Assembly (NCBI GenBank): GCA_964478775.1
Contig: CAYZJC010000004.1
Location: forward strand, 15,643-79,642
Length of the DNA: 64,000 bases
Source of the DNA: PNMQ01 sp964478775
GTDB lineage: Bacteria > Pseudomonadota > Alphaproteobacteria > Paracaedibacterales > CAIOTO01
Direction of reading: 5' to 3'
Of this stretch, positions 54,699-63,920 are shown piece after piece. The translations under genes were made by a program, and so were the position numbers. The notes beneath the pieces were generated by a model. That model was given only the letters and a program-made list of their open reading frames with translations, was not told where the DNA came from and searched no databases. Every line of letters starts with the position of its first letter. The stretch's first letter is position 1.

Positions 54699-54827
54699 CT
54701 ATGTGTTATCTATAATTAATCTTTTGGGGCGTATCCATTCTTCGTCAACTTGTGCCATTGCGTAAAGTTTTCCTTGCATCCAAATTTGAACAATTTGTCC
54801 TTGCTCAAGCTTCGTATTGTGAATTTA
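54699..54827 (-). pseudogene. In-frame continuation of truB after a stop
   Basis: The truB frame hits TAA at 54827-54825 and then continues in the same frame for 41 sense codons to TAG at 54701-54699. The encoded segment includes QGQIVQIWMQGKLYAM and EEWIRPKRLII, which look like the family C-terminal PUA-like strand region. The TAG is immediately followed by the rpsO ribosome site (TAGGAG), so this looks like the original truB end. It implies a recent nonsense change or a base error at 54825-54827. Confidence 0.8.
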
Positions 54828-55637
54828 TTCACTGATACTATGAATTAAAACAGGTTGACCATAATTGAGTTTATCCCCTACTTCTTTCCCAACCGTTATC
54901 GCCGGGATGTCGTCCAGAACGAAACTTAATGGAAAAAAGCAATTTTTATTATCTTCTATTTTGTCTATTTTTTCAAGTGCTATCGCATGGCTTTCATCAA
55001 ACAATCCATCACACGTTCTTCTTAAAAAGCTGACATAACCAACCGTGCCGGTGGCTATTGCAATATCACGCGCTAATGAACGCACATAGGTTCCAGACCC
55101 ACACGAAACCTCAAAAGCATATGTCTTTTCATCTACTTGCTTTAAGCAGCTAAGGGAATGCACATCAACACTGCGTGCAGGCAATTCAAAGTCCTCCCCT
55201 TTTCTAGCCCTGTCATAAGAACGCTTTCCATCTTGCTGTATGGCACTAAACTTTGGCGGCACCTGACTTATTTTCCCAACAAATTGCGCTAATACATTTT
55301 CAATCTCTGAAATTGTTGGGATCACATTGGAAGTTGTAACAATTTCACCTTCCGCGTCATCTGTCGTGCGCTGCTCACCAAAGGTCACGTGAAAAACATA
55401 CCTTTTTTTAAGTTTTGGCAAGTAGGGAATAAGCTTTGTGGCTTCCCCAAATACAAACACCAACACACCCGAGGCAAGGGGGTCTAATGTGCCTATGTGT
55501 CCAATTTTTTGTGGGTGGAAGGTACGCTTTAAAATACGTCCCACCTCACACGATGTTACACCCAATGGCTTATCAACAACTAGCCAACCATCTATGATTT
55601 GCTTAGGCGCTCTTTCAATATTTTTATTTTGTGTCAT
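54825..55637 (-). CDS. truB: tRNA pseudouridine-55 synthase, C-terminally shortened
   Basis: Makes pseudouridine 55 in the T-loop of tRNA. The 270-residue product contains GWLVVDKPLGVTSCEVGRIL, catalytic D52 in HIGTLDPLASGVL, and VSCGSGTYVRSLARDIA, so the catalytic domain is complete. It ends at TAA 54827-54825, but an unbroken frame for 41 more codons restores a family length of about 311. The lost part is the C-terminal RNA-binding portion. It is cotranscribed with carD (19 bases upstream) and rpsO downstream. Confidence 0.92.
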   Translation of the reverse strand: MTQNKNIERAPKQIIDGWLVVDKPLGVTSCEVGRILKRTFHPQKIGHIGTLDPLASGVLVFVFGEATKLIPYLPKLKKRYVFHVTFGEQRTTDDAEGEIVTTSNVIPTISEIENVLAQFVGKISQVPPKFSAIQQDGKRSYDRARKGEDFELPARSVDVHSLSCLKQVDEKTYAFEVSCGSGTYVRSLARDIAIATGTVGYVSFLRRTCDGLFDESHAIALEKIDKIEDNKNCFFPLSFVLDDIPAITVGKEVGDKLNYGQPVLIHSISE

Positions 55638-55656
55638 ATATATACAATGCGCAGCA

Positions 55657-56157
55657 TTAAGCTACTCGCATAATCTCTTCCATTTTAACAATAGCTTCAT
55701 TTTCATCAATGGCTTCAACTGCTGCAAATTCACGCGCTAATCTATCCATCGCTGCTTGGTAAATTTGTCGTTCTGAATAAGATTGATCCAAGTCGTTTTG
55801 ACTTCTAAACAGGTCACGAACAACTTCAGCGATCGACTGTGGGTTGCCTGAGTTGATTTTATTTTCATATTCTTGGGCTCTACGACTCCACATTAAGCGA
55901 CGTGGTTTTGTTTTAACGGTAAGTGTTTGTAGCACGGCCCCAAATTCGTCCTTTGAACTGATAGGGCGCAAACCCGCATTGACAGCTTTGAAAACAGGTA
56001 AACCCAGCATCATTCTGTCTTTGTCAAAATAGATTTGAAACATCTCAACATCTTGACCAGCGATTTCACTTGTGATGATCGCCATCAATTTGCCAACGCC
56101 ATGCGCAGGATACACAACATAATCGCCAACTTTAAATAGATCAGAACCGGTTTTCAT
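55657..56157 (-). CDS. CarD-family transcription regulator
   Basis: Binds RNA polymerase beta and stabilises the open promoter complex. The 166-residue product has the N-terminal RNAP-interaction domain (FKVGDYVVYPAHGVGKLMAI, typical) and a helical C-terminal DNA-binding domain (PRRLMWSRRAQEYENKINSG with basic and Trp residues, then DLFRSQNDLDQSYSERQIYQAAMDRLAREFAAVE). It lies between fdxA and truB, a common alphaproteobacterial order for fdxA-carD. Confidence 0.94.
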   Translation of the reverse strand: MKTGSDLFKVGDYVVYPAHGVGKLMAIITSEIAGQDVEMFQIYFDKDRMMLGLPVFKAVNAGLRPISSKDEFGAVLQTLTVKTKPRRLMWSRRAQEYENKINSGNPQSIAEVVRDLFRSQNDLDQSYSERQIYQAAMDRLAREFAAVEAIDENEAIVKMEEIMRVA

Positions 56158-56223
56158 AAAATCATCTCACTCATTATATTTATTACATTATTCATATAGG
56201 GCTTATTTTTTGTATTTCAAGTA

Positions 56224-56556
56224 TTATTTTTTCAAATTCTCGTCAAAATAAAGATCGTATTTATTTACGGTCTTCAACCATTCATCAGCATCCGAAGGAA
56301 CAGGGCCTTTTTTTGTAATGTTTGGCCATTCTTTTGAATACTTACGATTCATTTCAAGCCACGGCACAGCCCTATCTTCTGTATCCGCTAAAATAGCAAG
56401 GGCCGGGCATTCAATCTCGCACACACCGCAATCAATGCATGTATCCGGATCAATCACCAACATGTTGGCACCTTCATAAAAACAGTCAACAGGACACACC
56501 TCAATGCAATCTTGATATTTGCATCTAATGCAATCTTCTGTCACAACATAAGTCAT
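56224..56556 (-). CDS. fdxA: 7Fe ferredoxin FdxA
   Basis: Electron carrier with a 3Fe-4S and a 4Fe-4S cluster. The 110 residues are normal: TYVVTEDCIRCKYQDCIEVCPVDCFYEG, then CIDCGVCEIECPALAI; the Cys spacing fits the family. The C-terminal extension (about 60-110) is also typical. It is 66 bases upstream of carD. Confidence 0.97.
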   Translation of the reverse strand: MTYVVTEDCIRCKYQDCIEVCPVDCFYEGANMLVIDPDTCIDCGVCEIECPALAILADTEDRAVPWLEMNRKYSKEWPNITKKGPVPSDADEWLKTVNKYDLYFDENLKK

Positions 56557-56749
56557 ATGAGTTCAATAAATATTAATACACATTCTATTTAAATAGCACA
56601 TATTTTTGCAAATAGCAACTTTTTTCTGCAAGCGCATTTGATTATTAACCATTTCTTAATCTTCTTACATTATAGGCCGCAGCAATTATAAACAATTATT
56701 TTCCAAATCTACTTGCGCATTACCGTTTGTAAGCGCCTTTTAACAGAGC

Positions 56750-56783
56750 AAAAAAAAAGCACTACAACATAAGCTGTAGTGCT
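56750..56783 (-). terminator. Rho-independent terminator of the autotransporter
   Basis: On the minus strand AGCACTACA and TGTAGTGCT form a perfect nine-pair stem with loop GCTTATGT, then nine T. About 30 bases after the autotransporter stop. Confidence 0.9.
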
Positions 56784-56813
56784 GTTCGTAAAATAAATTG
56801 ATTGGATGAACAC

Positions 56814-59463
56814 CTAAAAACGACGTTCAAACTTCAACATATAGGTATGGTTTTGAACATGCTTGTAAAGCGTTCCTGAATAGGTGCAAATAAACTTCCA
56901 CCCAAGTTCCCTATCTAGATAAGAACCATTTAACTGAATGTAATGCTTATTCATTTTTTTTGCACTTGATGAGCCATTCGACAATGTCAATACAGAATCT
57001 AATGCCTCACGTGTTACGGCCCCACCTTTAGTATCGTTTTGTAGTTCAATACCATATTCATAGACACCGGTTAACCGTACGAGACGTTGCTTGTTTGACC
57101 AAATATAACGAAAACCAGGGCCAAAGTAGACTTCAGATGATTTATAAGCAGAACTTTTCGTCGTTTGTGTTTTGCCATCTATCACTTCAGTAAATGCTGT
57201 GTCTTTGTTGCGGGAATGTGTGAAACCAACATCCAAACGCATGGTGACTTTGTCTGAACCAAGTTTTGCAATGTAGTTAAGCTGTGCGTTTGCAAGCAGC
57301 CCTCTGGATGTGTTATTGGGGCTTGTTGCTTGATAATACACTGTATCACCAAGTTTTTGTTTATAGGGCTGTTGACGTTGCATCGCATTTTTACCATGAT
57401 TCACAGCCACCAAAAGTTCATGCGTGAATGTACCGTAGGTGTCCATATGGTCAAAATACTTATAGGTATTATACCCACCAAGTGTGAATGCAGATGTTTT
57501 GGATGTAACACGTTTATCTGCAGAACTAACTGACTTGCTGTATGCATACCCTAACAATAGCCCTGTTGTGGATGAGTTGCCTGACCCACGATATTCAGCA
57601 CCTGCATAAAGACCACCAGACCACCTTTTTGAACCCGCATCAGAGGCAGATGCACTTTGCACAAAACGTGAGACATAAGGGCTGGTCCATACACGCCAGT
57701 TTCCCTTCTTTGAAGACTTTGGCCCTTCAGAGTTGGCTGCATTAAAGACATCTTCCATTTGTAGCTGCTGCGTCGGACGCTGTGCATAAATAGACCGCAC
57801 GGGTGAAAATTTAGCCCTAAATGCGTCTGCTTGCGAGTCTTGCAAACTGCTATCTGTTTTCGTAAAGACGACGTTAATAAGCCCTGATGTATCAAGTGAG
57901 TTTGATAATAGTTGCCCATCGAGATATTCACCTCCAGCTGGGGTAATAACGGCATCGTTTCCAACTTCTGCTGATAGGGTGTCAATCACAGCATTTGCGC
58001 CCGGCAGTTCTTGGTCTTGGTTAAGTGTCAAGTTAGTTTGTCTAAAGTCTGCCTTAATAAAAATTGTCTTATTATCAGCACTGTAACCACCACTAAATAC
58101 TACACCATTCATATCTTGAGTATTAATATTAAAATTATCAGTGGTTTGATCATTATTGTCATTAGGTTTTTGAATGATTTCACCGCTCGTTAAAACAGTA
58201 TAGTCATAAATCTCTGAAGGGTAAGTACCTGCAGCATAGCGAAGGTGAAATGTCACGTCAGGCCCAATTTGAGTTGTGGTTAATGAATTGATAGAATTTG
58301 CTGTTCCATCCGGCCTTACAACCAGGTAAATATGTGATTGTTCGCCAGCTTCAAAAGACTTTACTTTTAATGCATAATTACTACCAATGGCAAGCGATGC
58401 CCCTTGCTGAAGGGTTAGTGCATCCAATGTCACATCTACATTATTTGGGTTGGTAAAGGTCAAAACAGACCCTGTTGGAACCGAAATCTTACTTAAAAAG
58501 GTTGTTGCTGCATCCAGCTGAATCGTGCTTGCACCAAAATCTCTATCACCGGTTACAGTATAATGCATTTTTTCATGGTTGTTTAATTGTGACAAAACTG
58601 GGTTCGTGTCAATATTTAAATTCAATGACTTTAAGTCAATTTTAAACCCAGCTTTCGTTAAGCCCTGCGCTGCCACTGGTGAAATTGTAAAAAGAAGTCG
58701 TGTATCTCCATCTTCAGGGGCTTTATCAACGCTTTGCGTAAAGGCACCGGTCACTGTTCCATCAGCAGTCAAAAACTGAGTCGTTGGAAAATCCAAAAAC
58801 GCGGACACTGTCGTTTCATCTGAAGCATTCGTGCCTGTGTAAAAATTCATACTGCCTTGCATATCTACATTGCCAGTGATATTNNNNNNNNNNAAGCGCG
58901 CCTTTTTCCGTTTGCGTGTAGTTACCATCAATCGTTAGAGTACTACCAAGTGGAATATCTTCTGAACCAAAACTAGAGGCCACAATTCCTTCATTGGTTA
59001 ATGTGCCCACAGCTACGGTTCCTGCACCACACAACACATTGCATTCAAAATTATCTGTCATGTCGGAGATATTCATATCTTTACGAACATCATCCTTAAA
59101 AAGAGTTAAGGTTGAACCACTTGCGATTTTAAGAATCCCCCTAGAGCTATTATATTTTTCAGGCTTTCCAGGCAAAACAGAAATACCACTGGCGCCTACA
59201 CTTAAATTCCCACCTAAAGCAATATTACTATCAATTTTGAATTTACCAATCAACGTTTGTTGTGTTCTAGTGGGACTATTTTGCAAAGGCAAAGGTGTGC
59301 AACTTGTGTTGTTTTGAATAATACCTTTTATCTTTTCCGGTTCAGGATCGGCAAGCAATGGAGTGGCAAGAAGAAGCGATAATGTCATCGTCTTGATGAT
59401 ACGCTTTGAAGAAATAACTAACTTATTTTTATTCATTAATGTAGGGACAGAACAGTGAGCCAT
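56814..59463 (-). CDS. Autotransporter outer-membrane protein (gap inside)
   Basis: Type V surface protein. The signal region (about 20-40, IKTMTLSLLLATPLLADP) precedes a passenger of beta-strand and turn type with repeated short motifs (GNLSVGASG, GTVAVGTLTNEG, GSTLTIDGNYTQTEKGAL). The C-terminal 270 residues form a beta-barrel translocator: WRVWTSPYVSRFVQS, GGLYAGAEYRG, SKTSAFTLGGYNTYKYF, and it ends in YMLKFERRF with a terminal Phe, needed for membrane assembly. The N run (58884-58893) shifts the frame by one base, so the true gap is not ten. Read as one gene it would be about 880 residues. AAAGG precedes the ATG at 59463; ATG 59436 is an alternative. Confidence 0.85.
58884..58893. other. 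Assembly gap (10 N) inside the autotransporter
   Basis: The frame before the gap (ending EKGAL) and after it (beginning NITGNVDMQG) differ by one base when ten N are counted. The true length must therefore be a multiple of three, or there is a real frameshift. Confidence 0.85.
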
Positions 59464-59664
59464 TGGGTTAAAACCTTTAATTTTGCATTAATATATATAA
59501 AATTTTTATATAATTTTTCATTAATTGCAACAAAAAAACTTTGTTTCCTTAAAGCTTTTAAAGGGCTAGTGGTAATTTGTAATGCACACGACTATGATTT
59601 AAATCATTTCTCAACTGATGTGCACAAGGGAATACTTATTACAAAATAATAAATGTCCGACAAT

Positions 59665-59702
59665 ATAATAAATAAATTAATATTTACTAATTTATTTATT
59701 AT
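59665..59702. repeat. AT-only hairpin downstream of the double-CheZ gene
   Basis: 15 paired bases made only of A and T with loop ATATTTAC. It lies after the double-CheZ stop and before the autotransporter promoter region. It could weakly aid termination; significance is low in AT-rich DNA. Confidence 0.4.
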
Positions 59703-59726
59703 TGAAATTCATAAGAATAACTATGT

Positions 59727-60674
59727 TTACGATTTATTGTTAAAAATGGCGTCAATAATTTCTTGTGTTGGTGCTTTTCTTGGAAGTTGTGGGCCATTTT
59801 CTAAAACAAGCACAGACGCTTCATCCACCAATTCATCTAACACATCAGTGCTTGCGATACCACTAAATACTTTACTTAAGGCAGCGTCAATAAGCACTAA
59901 TGCATTTACGACCTTAGACAGTCTTTGCCCTGTTAAGTCATGAAATGAACATTCTTCATAAATGCGTATTATCGCAGACATCAGACGTTCTTTCACCTCA
60001 GCCTTTAAATTTTTCGCACCTATAGCTTCTATAGCTTCAGCACAACTCAAAATGGTGTGTGTGGCTTGCGCAGCTGCACGTGACACAGCTTCTAATTCAT
60101 CTTTTGCTGTATTAAATTGATATTGTTGTAATTTAGCTGAATGCACATTTGCAATTTCTTGACGCGTATTGGCAATTTGAACGCTCATATTATACAATTC
60201 ACGCACAATTTGCATATTCAACTTGTCAGTCTTTTGCTTGTCTTCCACAGCACTTTTGTGCATGTTCATGAGGAATGTGTAATTTTTAAAAACATCCTCC
60301 AAACCATTTTCAATATTTTTAATAATGCGCAAAACTTTGTGGATACGTTGTCCAGAAATATCTTGAAAAGAACAGGCTTCGTAAATGCGAACAATATAAT
60401 CATTCACTTTTGCCCATTCATCTTCAGGAAAATGACTTTGCAAACCTTCGATTTGCTCAACTTTATCTAAAATCGTGTTTGTTGCATGGGCAGCAGCTTC
60501 AACAATTGTATCTAGCTGATCTTTAGCCTCAGACATCTGCACACCTTCGCTGCTTTCATTTTGCAGCTTTGTGATGTGTGAGCGTAAATCTTTAATGGCT
60601 TTGCCAAGCTCTTTGAGTTCTTCAATAACCGATGCATTGTCACCTGCATTATTTTGTACGAATAGATGATCCAT
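59727..60674 (-). CDS. Double CheZ-domain phosphatase
   Basis: Predicted CheY-P phosphatase. The 315-residue product contains two tandem copies of the CheZ core: residues about 49-132 with D105-I-S-G-Q109, and about 189-272 with D246-L-T-G-Q250. The Asp and Gln spaced by four residues match the catalytic pair of CheZ. Both copies share aahATnTIL and IYEaCSFqD. A helical linker joins them. The C-terminal PTQEIIDAIFNN resembles the CheY-binding peptide of FliM/CheZ tails. Its ATG directly follows the cheY stop, and GGAG lies in the cheY end, so the two are coupled. Single-domain CheZ is the norm, so the fusion is unusual. Confidence 0.85.
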   Translation of the reverse strand: MDHLFVQNNAGDNASVIEELKELGKAIKDLRSHITKLQNESSEGVQMSEAKDQLDTIVEAAAHATNTILDKVEQIEGLQSHFPEDEWAKVNDYIVRIYEACSFQDISGQRIHKVLRIIKNIENGLEDVFKNYTFLMNMHKSAVEDKQKTDKLNMQIVRELYNMSVQIANTRQEIANVHSAKLQQYQFNTAKDELEAVSRAAAQATHTILSCAEAIEAIGAKNLKAEVKERLMSAIIRIYEECSFHDLTGQRLSKVVNALVLIDAALSKVFSGIASTDVLDELVDEASVLVLENGPQLPRKAPTQEIIDAIFNNKS

Positions 60675-61064
60675 TTAAAAATCTCCCAAAGCTGAGGTCA
60701 ATTTAATGCGTAACGTTTCTGCGTTAAAAGGTTTCACAATATAATTTGTAACACCGGCCTGCTTTGCAGCAATCACATTTTCTGTCTTACTTTCTGCTGT
60801 CACCATAATAAACGGAATTTGTTGCCATTTAGGTTCTGCCCTTACAGCTTTTAGCAATTCAATGCCAGACATGGGTTCCATATTCCAGTCAGAAATAATC
60901 AGGTCATACTTTGTATGAGACATTAACCTTAATGCTTCCCCACCTTCGTAAGCTTCGTCAATATTTTGAAACCCCAACTGACGCAGAAGATTACCGATGA
61001 TACGAAGCATCGTTTTATAATCGACAACGGTCAAAATTCTAATCTTTTCGAAATCTATTGCCAT
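60675..61064 (-). CDS. cheY: CheY-type response regulator
   Basis: Single-domain receiver, 129 residues, which would carry the chemotaxis signal to the flagellar motor. Phosphoacceptor D59 (SDWNMEPMSG), T89 (VTAES) and K111 (VKPF) are present. The first Asp of the usual DD pair is V14 (VVD15YKTM), while the second, D15, remains. The sequence is otherwise like alphaproteobacterial CheY. It is followed without a gap by the double CheZ gene, and sits 84 bases downstream of rsmD. Confidence 0.92.
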   Translation of the reverse strand: MAIDFEKIRILTVVDYKTMLRIIGNLLRQLGFQNIDEAYEGGEALRLMSHTKYDLIISDWNMEPMSGIELLKAVRAEPKWQQIPFIMVTAESKTENVIAAKQAGVTNYIVKPFNAETLRIKLTSALGDF

Positions 61065-61148
61065 CGTTTGCCTGTCATTTTTACCTGATACCTTACAATC
61101 AGTTGACCATAGAAAGATTAAAATTTGGTAAATATTTTCACAGTTACA

Positions 61149-61718
61149 TCAAGCAAGCTTCCAAAAAGACAGCGCACAATTACCAAAGACCCTTTGTGTG
61201 ACTTTTTCAAGTGCGGCATGTAAACACAAAGGAACCGCTTTGGCTTGTGTTTCCAACACGACTAAAGTCTCGCTGCCAATTGGACTGTTTGCTTGCCCTA
61301 GCATTTGTTCTATCACTTTGAATTCAAGGCCTGCCCCATAAGGAGGATCTATAAAAATAACATCCACACAAGTGCTGAATGCAGGCAGCAATACTATATC
61401 TGAAAGCAGTGTCGTTTTTTCTTTTACGTCATTTATATTTTTAAAGACTTCATTGAGGTTTTGCACCAACACCTTTCGTGTAGCCCTATTGTTTTCAGCA
61501 AACACACAGTGGCTTGCCCCACGTGACAAAGCTTCTATGCCAAGCGCACCAGAGCCGGCAAAGGCATCTATCATTTTTTTTCCTTCAAAGGTTACAAGGC
61601 GTGACAATAACATGCTAAACAAAGCCTCTCGCACACGATCTGTTGTTGGTCGTGTAATGCTTGCATCGGGCTGATGAAGGCGCTGTCCACGCCATTGGCC
61701 AGCAATCACACGTATCAT
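61149..61718 (-). CDS. rsmD: 16S rRNA (guanine-966-N2) methyltransferase
   Basis: Methylates G966 in 16S rRNA. The 189 residues are normal. VIAGQWRGQRL, RPTTDRVREALFSML, MIDAFAGSGALGIEALSRGA (SAM motif) and VIFIDPPYGAGL (catalytic DPPY) are all present. It overlaps the stop of the Rsm22-like gene by four bases (ATGA), so the two are coupled. Confidence 0.95.
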   Translation of the reverse strand: MIRVIAGQWRGQRLHQPDASITRPTTDRVREALFSMLLSRLVTFEGKKMIDAFAGSGALGIEALSRGASHCVFAENNRATRKVLVQNLNEVFKNINDVKEKTTLLSDIVLLPAFSTCVDVIFIDPPYGAGLEFKVIEQMLGQANSPIGSETLVVLETQAKAVPLCLHAALEKVTQRVFGNCALSFWKLA

Positions 61719-62857
61719 GGCATCAAGCTTTCTGCACCCAAAAAGTCACCCCACTTTAGCTTCTTAAGTGACTTAAAGTCATTGGTTTTATTTTTTGTAA
61801 GACAATGTGTATGTAGCTTACCATCTGTTTGGCAGACATCTAAATACATATGCCCTTTTCTGTGACGCGGTGAATTGATAATACGCCCCCCTTCCCTACT
61901 GGTGGTAGCTTGCATGCTTGCACAAGGTGCCTTTACCAACAAATAAAGATAAGGCTCTTCTTCGTGTCCAAGGGTGCCAGCCTTAATGGTTTGATGTTCT
62001 TGTGACCTTTCAATATTGAGCCTAAAATGACACCACGACTGTTCAGTCTGACTTGCCATTGGGCAATCAAAAGCATGTGGGCAAGGCGCTAAAATTTGAA
62101 AACCTTGCGCTATGGCATTTGAGCGAAGCTTTAACATTAACGCAAAGGCGTGTTTTGTTCCAGGCAATACCACCAGGTTCAGCAAACGCGTTGCTTGAAG
62201 TGACTTAAGGTATGAAAGTGCAGCCTCAGTAGGTTTCATTTCTGTATAGACATAAGACGCTATCACAATATCACTTAAAGGAAAGTCTGCTGTCTTAATA
62301 TCTGTTTGCTGACATTGAACATCAAGGGTCGGGGCAATGTGTTTTAACGCTTGAGAGGTCGCATATGCAAAGTCTTTATCTTGTTCCAATAACATGACTG
62401 ATGACAATTTGCTTTTCATTAAACCAGAGTTATTTTCTACGGCACGTATAGCTGCAAGGGCAGCAACTGCTGGGCCAGACCCTATATCAAGAATAGATAA
62501 GGTATCATGCTTAGCTTTTTGAGGCACCGCTTCTAAAGCATGCGGCAAAGCTTGACTCAAAAGAGAATCAATTATTTTATAAGTTGCAGGCGCCCTTGCT
62601 GTTATATAAGCAATTCTTTCTTGAAGACTGTTAAACCCAAAGCCTTTGTTTGTATGCTGATTAAAGCTTTTATCGACACCTTTTTGTTTGTGCTGTGCAT
62701 AACGGTGATGTAAATCTGTATAAGCAGAACGCAAATCTTTAACCGACTGTGCGGATTGCGCTTTACCCAAAGAAGTAGGCTGCTTTAATAAAGTATCTTT
62801 TAAGTGGTGTAAATAATTGTTCAGCAAAACAAAGCTCATGTTGTTAAAAATTAGCAT
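61715..62857 (-). CDS. Rsm22-family methyltransferase-like protein
   Basis: Member of the small-ribosomal-subunit Rsm22 family, shared with mitochondrial ribosome assembly factors. The frame opens at a TTG (62896); ATG 62857 or 62839 is a likelier start. YITARAPATYKI (about 85-95), ILDIGSGPAVAALAA (SAM-like motif), APCPHAFDCP and SWCHFRLNIERS are family marks; the Cys residues of CPH, CP and WCHF are iron-sulfur ligands in the mitochondrial relatives. It probably assists 30S assembly. It overlaps rsmD by four bases. Confidence 0.85.
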   Translation of the reverse strand: MLIFNNMSFVLLNNYLHHLKDTLLKQPTSLGKAQSAQSVKDLRSAYTDLHHRYAQHKQKGVDKSFNQHTNKGFGFNSLQERIAYITARAPATYKIIDSLLSQALPHALEAVPQKAKHDTLSILDIGSGPAVAALAAIRAVENNSGLMKSKLSSVMLLEQDKDFAYATSQALKHIAPTLDVQCQQTDIKTADFPLSDIVIASYVYTEMKPTEAALSYLKSLQATRLLNLVVLPGTKHAFALMLKLRSNAIAQGFQILAPCPHAFDCPMASQTEQSWCHFRLNIERSQEHQTIKAGTLGHEEEPYLYLLVKAPCASMQATTSREGGRIINSPRHRKGHMYLDVCQTDGKLHTHCLTKNKTNDFKSLKKLKWGDFLGAESLMP

Positions 62858-63073
62858 AATAAGGAATTTCCAAAGCCAATTTAACACCTTTTTCAAGTCT
62901 TTGTGTATGCATTTTTATCATGTTTGTATACAGTCTTGTTTTCTTACCGCATATTTTCTAAAAAAGACTGTCTCTATCTATATCAATAACGTATAATGAC
63001 AGCAGCTCTGGGGCTTCAATGCATGAAGTCATCACAAATATTAATTTTATAAAATAAATAGAAAAGTGCTTTT

Positions 63074-63865
63074 ATGAAAAATAATCTAAATGAACCACAA
63101 CTCAGCTGCGTTTTTAATGCAGATGATAAAACATTAAACTTAGCCTTTGAAAGCCTAGACCCTCAAGATTTTGATGACACACTTTCAGATGAAGAAATCA
63201 ATGAATGCTTTGTTTCCACAATGGGTAAAGTCGTAGACTATATTGAAGAAATTTTGCCTTTTAATAAAACCTCATTTTTAATTGAACAGCTCTTACTCAT
63301 ACATGCAAGTGAGATTTTATTTGCCATGAAATTTGCAAATGAAGATGTAGAGGACGAAGCCATTCAAGAGGCGATTGCAAACACACAATACAATAAGTCT
63401 ATGGTTGAAATAATACAGTTATTCAATGAAGAAATAGGTGGAGCCATCGAATATTGCGCACAAGAAGCCCCTGAAGAAGAACAAGAAGAAGATGTCGTAG
63501 ATATTTCCCAAGAAATTGCAGACCTTAAATTTACCTTTAAAAAGATGGAATGCACTGACCTTAATGAGATAAAAGATGCACAACGCGCCTTATTTGAATT
63601 GGGTGAAAATGCTTCTTCCATTTATATCCAATTATGTGAACACTTTGAAAATACCAACATCAGCCCTTTAGTTGCGGCATGGTCATTCACTATGGCTTCT
63701 ATGATTTTATCTATGTTACGCCAGGGGTGTTCTAGCACCGAAATTGACAGAGCAACCAACGCATGGCAACACTACTTTTCCTCAGCAGCCCACTATGTTC
63801 TAGGTGAAGATGAAGACGACGATGAATTAGATGAGGAAGACACAGACGAAGACGAAAAGAATTAA
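63074..63865 (+). CDS. Acidic orphan protein
   Basis: No family recognised. The 263-residue cytoplasmic-looking product has no signal peptide. About 40-125 and 150-240 are helical, separated by an acidic hinge (APEEEQEEDVVDIS), and it ends in EDEDDDELDEEDTDEDEKN, an extremely acidic tail. Such tails occur in proteins that bind basic partners, but this is not specific. It is monocistronic with a strong terminator behind. Ribosome site GAAAAG is weak. Confidence 0.65.
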   Translation: MKNNLNEPQLSCVFNADDKTLNLAFESLDPQDFDDTLSDEEINECFVSTMGKVVDYIEEILPFNKTSFLIEQLLLIHASEILFAMKFANEDVEDEAIQEAIANTQYNKSMVEIIQLFNEEIGGAIEYCAQEAPEEEQEEDVVDISQEIADLKFTFKKMECTDLNEIKDAQRALFELGENASSIYIQLCEHFENTNISPLVAAWSFTMASMILSMLRQGCSSTEIDRATNAWQHYFSSAAHYVLGEDEDDDELDEEDTDEDEKN

Positions 63866-63891
63866 TTCATCTTTAATAATTCAACAATAAG

Positions 63892-63920
63892 GGCTGCAGT
63901 GATGCAGCCTTTTGTTTTTT
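63892..63920 (+). terminator. Rho-independent terminator after the 63074 gene
   Basis: GGCTGCA and TGCAGCC form a seven-pair stem with GTGA tetraloop, followed by TTTTGTTTTTT. It may also serve the converging gene at 63919. Confidence 0.88.
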
